A stretch of 64,000 nucleotides of DNA from positions 1 to 64,000 of the forward strand of contig NZ_LVJI01000027.1 in NCBI RefSeq assembly GCF_001637225.1. The letters are read 5' to 3'. Under the pieces are notes generated by a model, which was not told the DNA's origin, did not search any database, and was given only the letters and a program-made list of their open reading frames with translations. Below are positions 1 through 7,926 of the stretch, piece by piece. Source of the stretch: Paenibacillus antarcticus. Its GTDB lineage: Bacteria; Bacillota; Bacilli; Paenibacillales; Paenibacillaceae. Within the stretch, counting starts at the first letter, position 1; every line of letters begins with the position of its first letter. Made by a program: the position numbers and the translations under genes.

Positions 1-494
1 TATAAGGGGAGCATATCATTTCCCAGGAGTTGTTCTTGTCCTTGCTATGCATAGAGCATTGTTTACATCTCACATACGTTGAAAATTTACATATCCGGAT
101 TAATAGCCTACCGTTTTTCTCCATTCAAAAGATTAATACCACTAATCATGCCATCCTTCCCTTATCCCGAAAGTTGCATTCTCACAAGGCTTCTCGCCCT
201 CTTAAACATCCTATCCTTAATTAATTTTTCGTCGAAAGAATTCATCAAAAACACTTCAATTATTAACAAATGGTTTTTTCATAAAATAAATCTTCAGATT
301 CATTTTATGTATTTATTAGATATTTACTTTTATATTGTAACTTTCATTAATATCTAATTCTCCAAACATACCTTGAGTTTTCACTTCTTATCCCCACTTA
401 TACTTGGGTTCTGCTCCAATCAGCTTGTCCCACCCTCACCTCACGAACCTCCCACTACAAACAATCCGTGCCTCTTCCTGACGTCGGTTCGTGT
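1..494. other. Non-coding stretch next to the sigK fragment
   Basis: No convincing gene is visible. The minus strand of about 380-494 is G-rich and holds an 8-bp inverted repeat (cacgaacc at 442-449, ggttcgtg at 486-493). This could be a structured RNA end or an inserted element that interrupts sigK, but I cannot identify it. The left part is AT-rich and featureless. Confidence 0.4.
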
Positions 495-704
495 TCACAA
501 TGTCTTGACGATGTGCGCCACGAGTCGCAGGTTATGTTCTATAAGCATATTTCGCGCGTAGCCGTCTCCTTCGGCCATCAACTTTAAGTACTTGCTCTCA
601 TCTTTCTCGGATAGCGGTTGGGGAAATGCATTGTTCTTGACGTAAGATACCAGAAGCGTGAGTTCCTTGATAAATAAAGCGATCATACTGATCAGTCCAG
701 ACAA
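495..704 (-). pseudogene. sigK: Truncated RNA polymerase sigma-K factor (5' fragment)
   Basis: This is the start of the mother-cell sporulation sigma factor sigma-K, cut after about 69 residues. The visible part holds the N-terminal pro-region (LFIKELTLLVSYVKNNAF), the PLSEKDE...YLKLMAEGD segment and the start of region 2 (ARNMLIEHNLRLVAHIVK). Full SigK is about 230 aa, so all later DNA- and core-binding regions are missing. AGGAGG at about 713-717 favours a TTG start at 704 over the GTG at 713. After HIVK the frame reads T-L-stop. In the shifted frame AACACG and CAGGAAGA keep the spacing expected for the NTGED-QED part of sigK, which suggests a 1-nt deletion, but similarity fades quickly. 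A sigK-intervening element is the alternative. Confidence 0.75.
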
Positions 705-713
705 AGATGACAC

Positions 714-1302
714 CTCCTACTGAATACAACAACCTACTGCGTTAACGGTCATTTTATTCTATGTAGGCGTGTGCCTATCTGTGCATGTACGGGGGAAATA
801 TGTATCTTAGGAAAGTAAAAAGGGCCTATTTATTCTTGTTGAACTAAGATTAGTCGACAACAAAGAAGTAATATTTAGTGCTATGGAGTAGGAAGGAGGA
901 TAGCTACAGTTGAGATAGATTTGAAAAAAACGCAAGAAAACGAAGATAACAAAAAAGGTCAACCATGGTGATAACTGACCATAATCGACCTTTTTATTGT
1001 ATCGGTTTTGTGATCTTTAGGTAATAAAACTCAGATTGTACCGTGCGTACAATCGAACTGTGATGAATTCATTCGGCACTGGGTGGGAGTCAGACATCCC
1101 CCCACGCTGCAGCATTTCATGGAACGTGATTGCCCTGGTCTGTAGACCGTGATCGGTATTGATTCGTTCCCGTTTCATCCCTGTAAACTTACAGCGCCGT
1201 CTCCGGCAGTCCTAACAGATGGTTAATGTCGTCCCACAAACGTTTTTTCCAAAAACGCATACAGCATGTCTATATCCCTCTTTTTGTAAAAATTTTGAAC
1301 AG
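714..1302. other. Intergenic region, degraded
   Basis: No intact gene. On the minus strand about 1025-1160 reads open for roughly 40 codons (ITFHEMLQRGGMSDSHPV...), ending in a stop near 1019. It has a faint look of the end of a DDE transposase, too weak to name. The part just upstream of sigK holds its ribosome binding site and a CATAGAAT box that could be a sporulation sigma-E/K type -10 element (inference). Confidence 0.3.
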
Positions 1303-1350
1303 AAAAGAGCCCATTATTGAGCATGGCAGCATCTGCTCGTGGGCCCTTTT
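1303..1350 (-). terminator. Rho-independent terminator after the Gfo/Idh gene
   Basis: An inverted repeat pairs AAAAGGGCCCA with TGGGCTCTTTT with one G-U pair. It lies directly downstream of the stop codon of the minus-strand oxidoreductase gene. Confidence 0.7.
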
Positions 1351-1352
1351 CC

Positions 1353-2372
1353 TTATGTGCAGCTTATTGTCATCCCATCTAGAATGGCTTGGTCCGCCAT
1401 AAGAGCAATCTCCATCGCGCGGTAAGCTTCGTCCAAAAGGGGCCAGGATGAAAGATTGTTCTCGATCATAGACAGGAAATAGTTCAACTGGGCGCCCGTC
1501 GGCTTCTCAGAGAAATCTATATTCATATGCCGAACGGTTCCCTTTCTGTAGTCTTCATATTCAATCATGTTCCCCAAATGCTGCACTTCGTGGGGTCGGT
1601 CGCATTTATAGATGATTCGGATCCGTCCAGCTGGACCAATAAACTCCTTCCGGTTGTCGGAGGGCATACCACTGCCCCATCCCGTTTCGAAAGAGCCGAC
1701 AGAACCGTCTGACAGTCGGAGAGTAATAAGCCCGTAATTGTACGTGTAAGGCGGAACATCCTCGTCCAGCCGCTGCCCGATGCCATTAACGCTTAGAACG
1801 TCCGCCCCGGTGGCCCAGCGCATCACATCGATATAGTGAACCCCGCAGTCCACAATCGGTGATACATCCTTCAAGAGGGAAAGATGAGCCGCCCAATCCT
1901 TGGACTGCTTCAACTGGGTGAAACGCATGACCATCGGGGATCCAACAGCTCCGTCATGAATCATCTTCATGACCGCCTGGTAGGTGCTATTGTGTCGAAG
2001 GATGTGGCCAATCAGTACTTTCGGCTTGGACTCCCTAGCCATCTTCACGAACTCCAGCGTCTCCTTGGCGCTCTTGGCGATAGGCTTCTCGCATAAGACA
2101 TGCTTGCCGGCGGCAATGCTTGCTTTGGCGATTTCCAGATGGGAGGACGGATACGTGGCGATTATAACGAAATCCACATCGCTTCGCTCAATGAGGATGC
2201 GATAATCGTTGCTCCAGCATTTAGCCCCGTATTTATGGGCAACTTGTGCAGCCTTCTCCTTATTCCAATCCACAACACCGACCAATCGGACCCGCTCTTC
2301 GCGTACAATGGCGTCCAAATGGAGGGTTCCCATATAGCCGCAACCGATCAATACCACTCCATACTTTTTCAT
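1353..2372 (-). CDS. Gfo/Idh/MocA family oxidoreductase
   Basis: A 339-aa NAD(P)-dependent dehydrogenase of the Gfo/Idh/MocA family, which oxidises sugars, inositols or their derivatives in the cytoplasm. The N-terminus is a Rossmann fold with a dinucleotide loop (VVLIGCGYMGTLHLDA, residues 6-21), followed by the family EKP motif (LCEKPIAKS, about residue 93) and a C-terminal alpha/beta domain with a conserved His (DCGVHYIDVMRWATGAD). Length is normal. The start is supported by GGGAAGG 10 nt upstream. The gene directly upstream is a wrecked relic of a similar catabolic operon, so this is probably the survivor of a sugar or inositol gene set. The substrate cannot be told from sequence. Confidence 0.88.
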   Translation of the reverse strand: MKKYGVVLIGCGYMGTLHLDAIVREERVRLVGVVDWNKEKAAQVAHKYGAKCWSNDYRILIERSDVDFVIIATYPSSHLEIAKASIAAGKHVLCEKPIAKSAKETLEFVKMARESKPKVLIGHILRHNSTYQAVMKMIHDGAVGSPMVMRFTQLKQSKDWAAHLSLLKDVSPIVDCGVHYIDVMRWATGADVLSVNGIGQRLDEDVPPYTYNYGLITLRLSDGSVGSFETGWGSGMPSDNRKEFIGPAGRIRIIYKCDRPHEVQHLGNMIEYEDYRKGTVRHMNIDFSEKPTGAQLNYFLSMIENNLSSWPLLDEAYRAMEIALMADQAILDGMTISCT

Positions 2373-2424
2373 AATGAATCATACCTTCCCTTGTTCACCC
2401 TCAAAGGGTTAATCTGATCTTATT

Positions 2425-2763
2425 CTATCGTAATCCAGTGCCTTCCTGAGTTGCAGATTTGCTCTCTGCCTGAACCACAGCAAGGGTCTCGGCAGTACTC
2501 TCCGGCGTGCATACTTCGATCGGCTGTTCATTCTGAACAGCATTCAGAAAATACACCAGCTCGTTATAATATCCGTTATCTGAAGAGCTCACGGAATGAC
2601 TAATATCGCATCCGATCCGAGTGTAGCTGACGTTTCCAACCTCAATTCTCCCGATTCGTTCAGGGAGAGTTCAATACCGTCGAAGCCCTTTTTTGGCCAG
2701 CTTCGCGCATTCCAGCATCGGCCTTCCTTCCGGGAACAACCAGATGTTAATGCCCTTCTTCAT
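2425..2763 (-). pseudogene. Chimeric relic: TIM-barrel sugar isomerase start joined to Gfo/Idh tail
   Basis: The first part starts at an ATG at 2763 with GAGG upstream. It reads MKKGINIWLFPEG...LECAKLAKK, which resembles the N-terminus of sugar-phosphate isomerase/epimerase (xylose-isomerase-like TIM-barrel) proteins. A frameshift in an AAAAAAGGG run then moves the frame to GFDGIELSLNESGEL. Without a clear border the sequence passes into NGYYNELVYFLNAVQN and ESTAETLAVVQAESKSAT, typical of the C-terminal end of Gfo/Idh dehydrogenases, ending at 2425. So a large internal deletion has fused the start of one gene to the end of the next. It is not expected to be functional. Confidence 0.7.
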
Positions 2764-2919
2764 ATTCACGCCTCAACTTATTTGTGAAATTATTGAATTT
2801 CAAGTATGACGACTCATCGTTGTGAAGCGTTGTTCTTACCTGTATTATAGTAAATACAATGATTGATTTATTTAGTTAATGAAGATACTTTTTGGATTAT
2901 TCCGTTATTAATCATCCAT

Positions 2920-3333
2920 TTACATAATCTCACCAGAAGAGTCACTATTATCGATTACAATGAAGTAATTAATAAGATCTAAATGAGAAAGTAAGTTCTT
3001 AATGGATGTCTTATGTCTCCTTATAATGTTTTTGCAAGCTATATGGTGCCCTCCATTTTGAACACGAACCGCTACCCGTTCGATGTTAAGACGATAATCA
3101 CCAAGCCCAACATAAAACATAGTGACTTCAAAATCATTCTGCCTTGCATCTCTCATAAGGCGAATAACGTTGCCACCCGCTAAGGTTGTTTCAACGGAAA
3201 AATCACGTCTATTTCGAATGCAATCCCTAGAGAGTGTAATTGCTTCTTTTCCTGCTGATATCTTATGACGTTCAGGATGATGTTAGGCATTAATTCCACG
3301 AGCTAACGCATCAGGTCCATAATTGATCGTAAG
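2920..3333 (-). pseudogene. Zeta-toxin family relic (P-loop kinase, N-terminus lost)
   Basis: The minus strand encodes the central and C-terminal part of a zeta-toxin-type P-loop kinase: PDALARGIN, SAGKEAITLSRDCI, SVETTLAGGNVIRLMRDA, FEVTMFYVGLGDYRLNIERV, NGGHHI and YFIVIDNSDSSGEIM. The N-terminal Walker A lysine region is missing, an in-frame TAA sits at 3282-3284, and the C-terminus ends early. In epsilon/zeta toxins this fold phosphorylates UDP-GlcNAc. With no ATP-binding loop this copy cannot act. The upstream end fuses directly with a small basic ORF (3303-3437), which suggests a deletion removed the toxin start. Confidence 0.72.
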
Positions 3334-3437
3334 CTCTTAATTTCTTTGATAATTTCTTGCCGTCGCTCCCGAGTCGTGCTTGCTCGACAATGCTCAAGAG
3401 CAAGCTTGTAATGCTTTCGGGCGATGGATAGCTTCAT
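3303..3437 (-). CDS. Small basic ORF upstream of the zeta relic (possible antitoxin-like remnant)
   Basis: A 44-codon frame, rich in Lys and Arg (MKLSIARKHYKLALEHC..., then RRQEIIKEIKSLRSIMDL), with AGGAAG 11 nt before the ATG at 3437. Its end overlaps the start of the zeta relic in another frame. It may be the first part of the small partner gene that often precedes zeta-like kinases, but I do not recognise the family and it may be truncated. It is probably no longer meaningful. Confidence 0.35.
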   Translation of the reverse strand: MKLSIARKHYKLALEHCRASTTRERRQEIIKEIKSLRSIMDLMR

Positions 3438-3576
3438 ATTTTTCAATACTTCCTATGAGCAATACTGTCACATCTCATCTATTCTTTCAGCACTATCAAT
3501 ATTAGACACTCCACATGACTAGTCTACGGGAACGTAGGCTTTTTGGTTTCCAATTTGACAATTCTGGCCCAAGTAG

Positions 3577-3619
3577 AAAAGCCGTGTAGAAGTTAATAAC
3601 TAACTTCTAAACGGCTTTT
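3577..3619. terminator. Strong bidirectional hairpin
   Basis: AAAAGCCGTG-TAGAAGTT pairs with AACTTCTA-AACGGCTTTT around a short loop. Both strands end in T-rich sequence. It closes the SLH relic on the minus strand. Confidence 0.75.
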
Positions 3620-3654
3620 CGTTGATTATTTTGTTATTATATCCGTTAATTCTG

Positions 3655-3835
3655 GTTGCAATAATGTATGAATTTCTGCTTTCTAGCTGCAATAAGTTCA
3701 AGATCATCACAACTGCTTCAGCTCAAGTAACTTTTCCTTTGGGCGGAATGTACCATCAGTATACCCACTAATTACTCCATGTCCCGCTAATACAGCAATC
3801 GATTGGTAAGCCCAGTGTGAGTCAATCTCCTTTCT
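3655..3835 (-). pseudogene. S-layer homology (SLH) domain relic
   Basis: The minus strand reads DSHWAYQSIAVLAGHGVIS then GYTDGTFRPKEKL, a textbook SLH repeat, which binds pyruvylated secondary cell-wall polymer and anchors exoproteins to the surface. After a frameshift at about 3712 the reading continues as AEAVVMILNLLQLES, the usual end of such a domain. Only this terminal repeat survives. The rest of the surface protein is gone, and a dockerin tail from the same or another exoprotein lies 170 bp upstream. Confidence 0.75.
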
Positions 3836-4007
3836 GTGAATCTTGCTGCACCATCTTCTCTAACAGTAAGCGCGAGCTAATACTTTTTCAATAGCAATGA
3901 TATCTAATTTAAACAATCCATGATCCTCATTTGACCGGCGTCGTAGTAATAACTAATGCCCTCTAGGTAGCACATTATGCTCCATATTACGCTATAGGAT
4001 ATGAGTA

Positions 4008-4100
4008 TTATTCTTCCGAAAGAATCTTCGTTGCTACGATTGCAAGATCTTTGATGGCGACCTCGCCATCTCTGTTGACATCGGCTACTTTATGCCACCG
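4008..4100 (-). pseudogene. Dockerin-type C-terminal relic
   Basis: The minus strand reads VADVNRDGEVAIKDLAIVA then TKILSEE and a stop. It carries the calcium-binding loop pattern D-x-N-x-D-G-x-V-x-x-x-D-L of a type I dockerin repeat. It strongly resembles the last 29 residues of the secreted protein encoded at 43882-46911 (TDVTKDGFINIDDLALVARA), so it is the tail of a lost paralogous exoprotein. Only one of the two dockerin repeats remains. Confidence 0.72.
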
Positions 4101-4200
4101 TTTATTTAAATATTAATATCTTTTAAACAATGCTATGTCTAAGAATATAGTCAACTTTCAAGTAATTACATAATTAACCCATTTATAACCCAGCCTATTT

Positions 4201-4372
4201 TCACAATTTCACACCCGCCATATTGAGCACGTTCTTTTTATCTACAGCAATATATAACAAAGCCCTGGTTTATCAGGTAAATAACGATAGTTGGTTGCAC
4301 GATATTCTACCCTTCCATTTAACGCAGGGCAGAGAAACTCTCCAGTTGTTGCTTCAATTTACTCCAAGACAT
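4201..4372 (-). pseudogene. SF0329-like small protein, frameshifted
   Basis: The minus strand starts MSWSKLKQQLES, shifts frame, and continues FLCPALNGRVEYRATNYRY...PGLCYIAVDKKNVLNM to a stop. The pattern W-S-K-L-K...G-R-V-E...Y-R...I-x-D-K-K...N-M recalls the short, uncharacterised SF0329 family. One frameshift at about 4337 and an early stop make it non-functional. The family assignment is from memory of the motif. Confidence 0.5.
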
Positions 4373-4409
4373 GTATTCTCCTATGTTTTATATACAATCA
4401 CCAACTCAT

Positions 4410-4440
4410 AAAAAAGCCTGCTAATTCAGCAGACTTTGTT
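4410..4440 (-). terminator. Rho-independent terminator
   Basis: AAGTCTGCT/AGCAGGCTT hairpin with one G-U pair, followed by a run of six T on the minus strand. It would end the hypothetical pseudogene at 4534-4945. Confidence 0.65.
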
Positions 4441-4533
4441 AAAAAACTTACTTCTCAATGCTCCCGATGTTCATGTACGGTGTAAAAATGTATCTTCGGA
4501 AAACAAACAGTGCCCGTATTTGATAAATTATTT

Positions 4534-4945
4534 TTATTTCTCCAAATTAAATGTCTCAATTAAATCACTAACTTCGTCTAATGTTTTGTACTGTTCTATT
4601 AAACTTTTACCCTTAATTTTATTCTCAAGATCCAGTGTATCTACAACTTGAGAAACATATGAGATGTATAGTTCTAATTTCTGTTTCATTTCATCGTTTG
4701 ATACTCTACGGGTGATGATGACATAGGGGAATTAAACCTATTTATATTATCAGGAATCTTCACGTACTCACCAACAGCACCATATTTTTGGGTTAGACCA
4801 AATGAAATTGAGATCATGAGTCTCTTTTTACTCTGCATAACGGCTTCCCCCCACCATAAAATAATGTTTCACCTAGATACTTATGCGAATCGATTATTAC
4901 ACTACCTATTCGACACAACCCAGTTTCACCCTTTATGATGTTCAT
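4534..4945 (-). pseudogene. Unknown gene broken by two frameshifts
   Basis: Three consecutive minus-strand frames join into one plausible protein: MNIIKGETGLCRIGSVIIDS...YLGETLFYGGG, then EAVMQSKKRLMISISFG...YGAVGEYVKIPDNINRF, then PYVIITRRVSNDEMKQKLEL...DEVSDLIETFNLEK. The first shift falls in a run of six G at about 4852, the second at about 4730. A terminator follows. I do not recognise the family. Acidic, helical C-terminus, no membrane segment. It is about 135 residues if repaired. Confidence 0.5.
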
Positions 4946-5108
4946 AGCAATAGAGCTGAACCTCCCTTCTAATGGTGAGTTTCAACTACTTCTTACAACC
5001 TGAATAATGAGCAAACAAAAAATGGTGATATAGGAAATGTCTCCCTGCACCACCACAATTAAATAGTATTATATTTGTTTACAACTCATTCATAGTATCG
5101 TTAAAATG

Positions 5109-6098
5109 CTATTTGTCGCTAACAGTCCAAGTCTGCTGATCATCATCCTCTATAATTCCGAACGTAACATCTACGATATCCGGATCTTGTAATACAAGAT
5201 TTCGAATATCAAATTTAATATCATCAGCATCAGCCAGGGTTAACCCTTTTTCAAGCTCTATCAGGCCATCTACATGGTAGTAACGCCCTTCTTGCATAAT
5301 CCGTAAAGAATAAATATCTTTCACATGTGGTGCTTGAAGTATAATATTCGAAATTCTTGTTTCTATTTCTTGTGGTGCTGCTACTCCAATCAGACCCACC
5401 ATATTGTCGTAACCCACTTTAAAAGCAACGCCAACCATGAGTATACCAATGAGAATTGTAGTTACTCCATCCAAATAGGGCGAAGCCACAAACGAAGTGA
5501 CAACGATGGTTATAAGTGCAAGAAGTGCTCCTGTTACAGCTACAAGATCCTCATAGAAAACCAGTCTCGTAGGGGGTGCTGAACGACTCACATTTTTAAA
5601 TGCACCTACCACAATCCCCATACCGTGTACCTCTACTCGAGCTTCATGAAGAATTTCTTTCATCGCTTTATACAAAATAGCCCCATCAACCACAACGTTA
5701 ATTACAAGTACAGTCACACTTAACCAGAAGTATCCTCCGCTCTGCTCCGGATGCTGGATTAAATGTATCCCTTCGAGGATCGTTTCGTATGCCATAACGG
5801 TAACGACGAGGACTGCAATCATACAGAAAATGTTGATGACACGCCCAAAACCTGTTGGGAAACGTCGTGTAGCTTTTTTCTCCGAGAGTACACTTCCAAC
5901 AAACACAAAGCCTTGGTTAATCGCATCTGCAAGTGAATGCATAGCCGATGCAAACATGGTTCCATTTCCGCTTAATGATGCAGCAACCGTCTTAATTCCA
6001 GCCAACACTGCATTACCTGTCATAGCAATCGCAGAAGATTTATTTCCTTTTTTTATTAACTGCCAAAGCGTTTCTTTGTCCGTGGATACTGGTCTCAT
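5109..6098 (-). CDS. Cation diffusion facilitator (CDF) family transporter
   Basis: A 329-aa membrane protein of the CDF family, which exports divalent metals such as Zn2+, Mn2+ or Fe2+ by proton exchange. Six hydrophobic segments are visible between about residues 20 and 225. The first metal-site helix carries SAMHSLADAINQ (His and Asp ligands) and a later helix carries EDLVAVTGALLA. The cytoplasmic C-terminal domain (about residues 235-329) has the ferredoxin-like pattern seen in CDF dimers. The N-terminal sequence resembles the YdbO/SLC30A9-like branch rather than CzcD. GGAGG lies 5 nt before the ATG. It stands alone, with no metal-sensing regulator next to it. Confidence 0.88.
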   Translation of the reverse strand: MRPVSTDKETLWQLIKKGNKSSAIAMTGNAVLAGIKTVAASLSGNGTMFASAMHSLADAINQGFVFVGSVLSEKKATRRFPTGFGRVINIFCMIAVLVVTVMAYETILEGIHLIQHPEQSGGYFWLSVTVLVINVVVDGAILYKAMKEILHEARVEVHGMGIVVGAFKNVSRSAPPTRLVFYEDLVAVTGALLALITIVVTSFVASPYLDGVTTILIGILMVGVAFKVGYDNMVGLIGVAAPQEIETRISNIILQAPHVKDIYSLRIMQEGRYYHVDGLIELEKGLTLADADDIKFDIRNLVLQDPDIVDVTFGIIEDDDQQTWTVSDK

Positions 6099-6171
6099 TG
6101 TTCCTCCTAGTTATTCGCAAGTGACGTTATTTAATCTTAAGTCTTCTTGTGAATGATATACACATTATGTA

Positions 6172-6219
6172 CTAAAAATACAATATCAATTATTCGAAAT
6201 AATTGATACTGTATTTTAG
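6172..6219. repeat. Long inverted repeat in the CDF upstream region
   Basis: Arms of about 21 bp (CTAAAATACA.TATCAATTAT and its complement) surround a 3-nt centre with very few mismatches. It lies about 75 bp upstream of the CDF start codon and could be a terminator, a miniature mobile element or an operator. T-rich sequence follows on the plus strand. Confidence 0.6.
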
Positions 6220-6365
6220 AAGTCCCGTTTTTTTATTTAGAGCTGCTATATCCATCTTGTTTCCATATGTCTACTTGAGTATTGTATCCTGCGCCTGACA
6301 ATCGTGTTGAAAACCTTACTAGTCTTACCTATTTTCGTGAAAATAGCACCATAACACGAAACATC

Positions 6366-6393
6366 AAAGGGACACCCTATTGGATGCCCCTTA
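6366..6393 (-). terminator. Terminator after the SDR gene
   Basis: On the minus strand AAGGGGCATCC pairs with GGGTGTCCCTT over 11 bp with two G-U pairs. It lies 62 bp after the SDR stop codon and resembles the repeated hairpins at 30989 and 47396. Confidence 0.65.
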
Positions 6394-6454
6394 AGTAACA
6401 AGAAGATTTATTATAGTAATGAGCTTGGTACAAGACCGAACTCATTATCAAAGA

Positions 6455-7189
6455 TTACATTGCTGTTAATCCACCGTCGATGACAAATTCAGAACCTGTT
6501 GAATAACTTGATTCATCAGATGCAAGGAACAGCACAAGATTTGATACTTCTTCAGATTGAGCTAGTCTTTTAAGTGGAATATGTTTAGCAAATTCCTTGA
6601 TCGTATCAACTGCATCACCTTGTGTAACCATTGGTGTTTCAATAACACCTGGATGCACTGAGTTTACTCGGATACCCATCGGTGCTAATTGAAGAGCTGC
6701 TGCTTTGGTCATTCCACGAACAGCGAATTTCGTATCCGTATAACCAATTGCTCCACCGACTAACCCATTCATTGATGAGATATTTACGATAGAGCCATTT
6801 CCTGTCTTTTTCATAGAAGAAGCAGTTGCCTTTATTCCAAGGAAAACAGAAACTTGGTTGATGTCCACTATTTTCCGATAATCTGCTTCTGTCATGTCAA
6901 ATATGGATTTGCTCATGCTAATGCCTGCATTGTTCACTAGGATGTTGACAGGACCAAATGTATTTTCTGTTTCTGCCACAACCGTATCCCAGTCAGCTGC
7001 CTTTGTTACATCTTGTTTCACAAACTTCACATTTTCCCCTAATTCTGCTGCTAAGGCTTGTCCGCCCTCTTCATTCAAATCAGTAAAAACAACTTTTGCA
7101 CCTTCACTTACAAATTTGCGGACATGAGATTCTCCCATACCACGTGCGCCACCTGTGATAATAGCTACTTTACCTGCTAAACGTTCCAT
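6455..7189 (-). CDS. Short-chain dehydrogenase/reductase (SDR)
   Basis: A 244-aa classical SDR that oxidises or reduces an alcohol/ketone with NAD(P)H in the cytoplasm. All hallmarks are present: the cofactor loop TGGARGMG (residues 12-19), NNAG (about 87-90), the catalytic Ser in IVNISSMNG, and the YxxxK pair (YTDTKFAVRG). The C-terminal PGVIETPM and YSTGSEFVIDGG motifs are typical of the glucose-1-dehydrogenase/hydroxysteroid-dehydrogenase-like group. An acidic residue (TDLNEEG) after strand 2 favours NAD(H). AAAGGAG is well placed before the ATG. The neighbouring Lrp/AsnC gene upstream on the same strand may control it. Substrate unknown. Confidence 0.9.
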   Translation of the reverse strand: MERLAGKVAIITGGARGMGESHVRKFVSEGAKVVFTDLNEEGGQALAAELGENVKFVKQDVTKAADWDTVVAETENTFGPVNILVNNAGISMSKSIFDMTEADYRKIVDINQVSVFLGIKATASSMKKTGNGSIVNISSMNGLVGGAIGYTDTKFAVRGMTKAAALQLAPMGIRVNSVHPGVIETPMVTQGDAVDTIKEFAKHIPLKRLAQSEEVSNLVLFLASDESSYSTGSEFVIDGGLTAM

Positions 7190-7333
7190 TCAAATCTCTC
7201 CTTTAGGTTCTTAGATGTCACTAAATTATACTATAAGTAAAATGATTTTCAAATTTTAAGGGCTTATCTTAAGCCGTTATTATTTTTAGCAGGATCTAAG
7301 TCAACATTTCTCATAAAAATAGTTTGCATCCAT

Positions 7334-7768
7334 TTAGAGCAAGACCCTGTTTTCCAATATATTTTTCAAACTGATATGAGACTTTGAAGGTCCGAACTTG
7401 ATAAGGGAATCTTGAAATTCAGCAAGTTCCTCAATCGATGCGGTTTGTACCTTAATGAGATAGTTATATTCTCCACTAATCCGAAATAAATCAGTTACTT
7501 CCATAGCCTTTTCACAAAAATTAGTGAGATCTTGGCAATGTTCTGTTTTTAATAGAATAAAAGTGGTCGTGCCTCGATTCAAATCCCTTAAATTGAAAAC
7601 AGTATTATACCCAGAAATGATGTTTTTCTCTTCTAACTTGATCATTCTTTCTTTAACGGATGGTTGAGACATTGAAACCTCTTTACTGATTTGAGAAATG
7701 GACATTCGTGCATTGTACTGAAGTAATGCCATGATCTTTTTATCAATATTATCCATCATTTGCTCCAT
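7334..7768 (-). CDS. Lrp/AsnC family transcriptional regulator
   Basis: A 144-aa regulator with an N-terminal winged-helix DNA-binding domain (IDKKIMALLQYNARMSISQ, then SMSQPSVKERMIKLEE) and a C-terminal RAM/AsnC ligand-binding domain. It probably works as an octamer responding to an amino acid. The frame is open to an ATG at 7789, but GGGGG lies 8 nt before the second ATG at 7768, which I prefer. It is divergent from the VOC gene at 7927 and lies upstream of the SDR gene on the same strand, so it may control both. Confidence 0.85.
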   Translation of the reverse strand: MEQMMDNIDKKIMALLQYNARMSISQISKEVSMSQPSVKERMIKLEEKNIISGYNTVFNLRDLNRGTTTFILLKTEHCQDLTNFCEKAMEVTDLFRISGEYNYLIKVQTASIEELAEFQDSLIKFGPSKSHISLKNILENRVLL

Positions 7769-7926
7769 ATCAATAACCCCCTGACTCATTTGGGCAAAAT
7801 AAACCTATTCATCTAAAATACCTTATATTTAACAATCACATTACTATAAAAGACTTATATTTTGCATGTAACTCATGTATTAACCCAACTATAATAAATA
7901 TATATTATATCAGGGAGTGATGATAG
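7769..7926. promoter_or_regulatory. Divergent promoter region, Lrp regulator and VOC gene
   Basis: AT-rich segment of about 160 bp between two divergent genes. It probably holds both promoters and Lrp-type binding sites. I could not define single boxes with confidence. TATATTATATCAGGGAGTGA lies just before the VOC start and includes its ribosome binding site. Confidence 0.4.

Noticed and set aside
30..357. Plus-strand open frames in the left 350 bp
   Set aside because: No ribosome binding sites, low-complexity hydrophobic translations, no family resemblance.
1019..1160. Minus-strand stretch with faint likeness to an IS3-type transposase end
   Set aside because: Only a few residues agree (a T-D-H-G run and a possible F-H-E-M helix), no DDE spacing and no inverted repeats are visible. 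Listed only as a degraded region.
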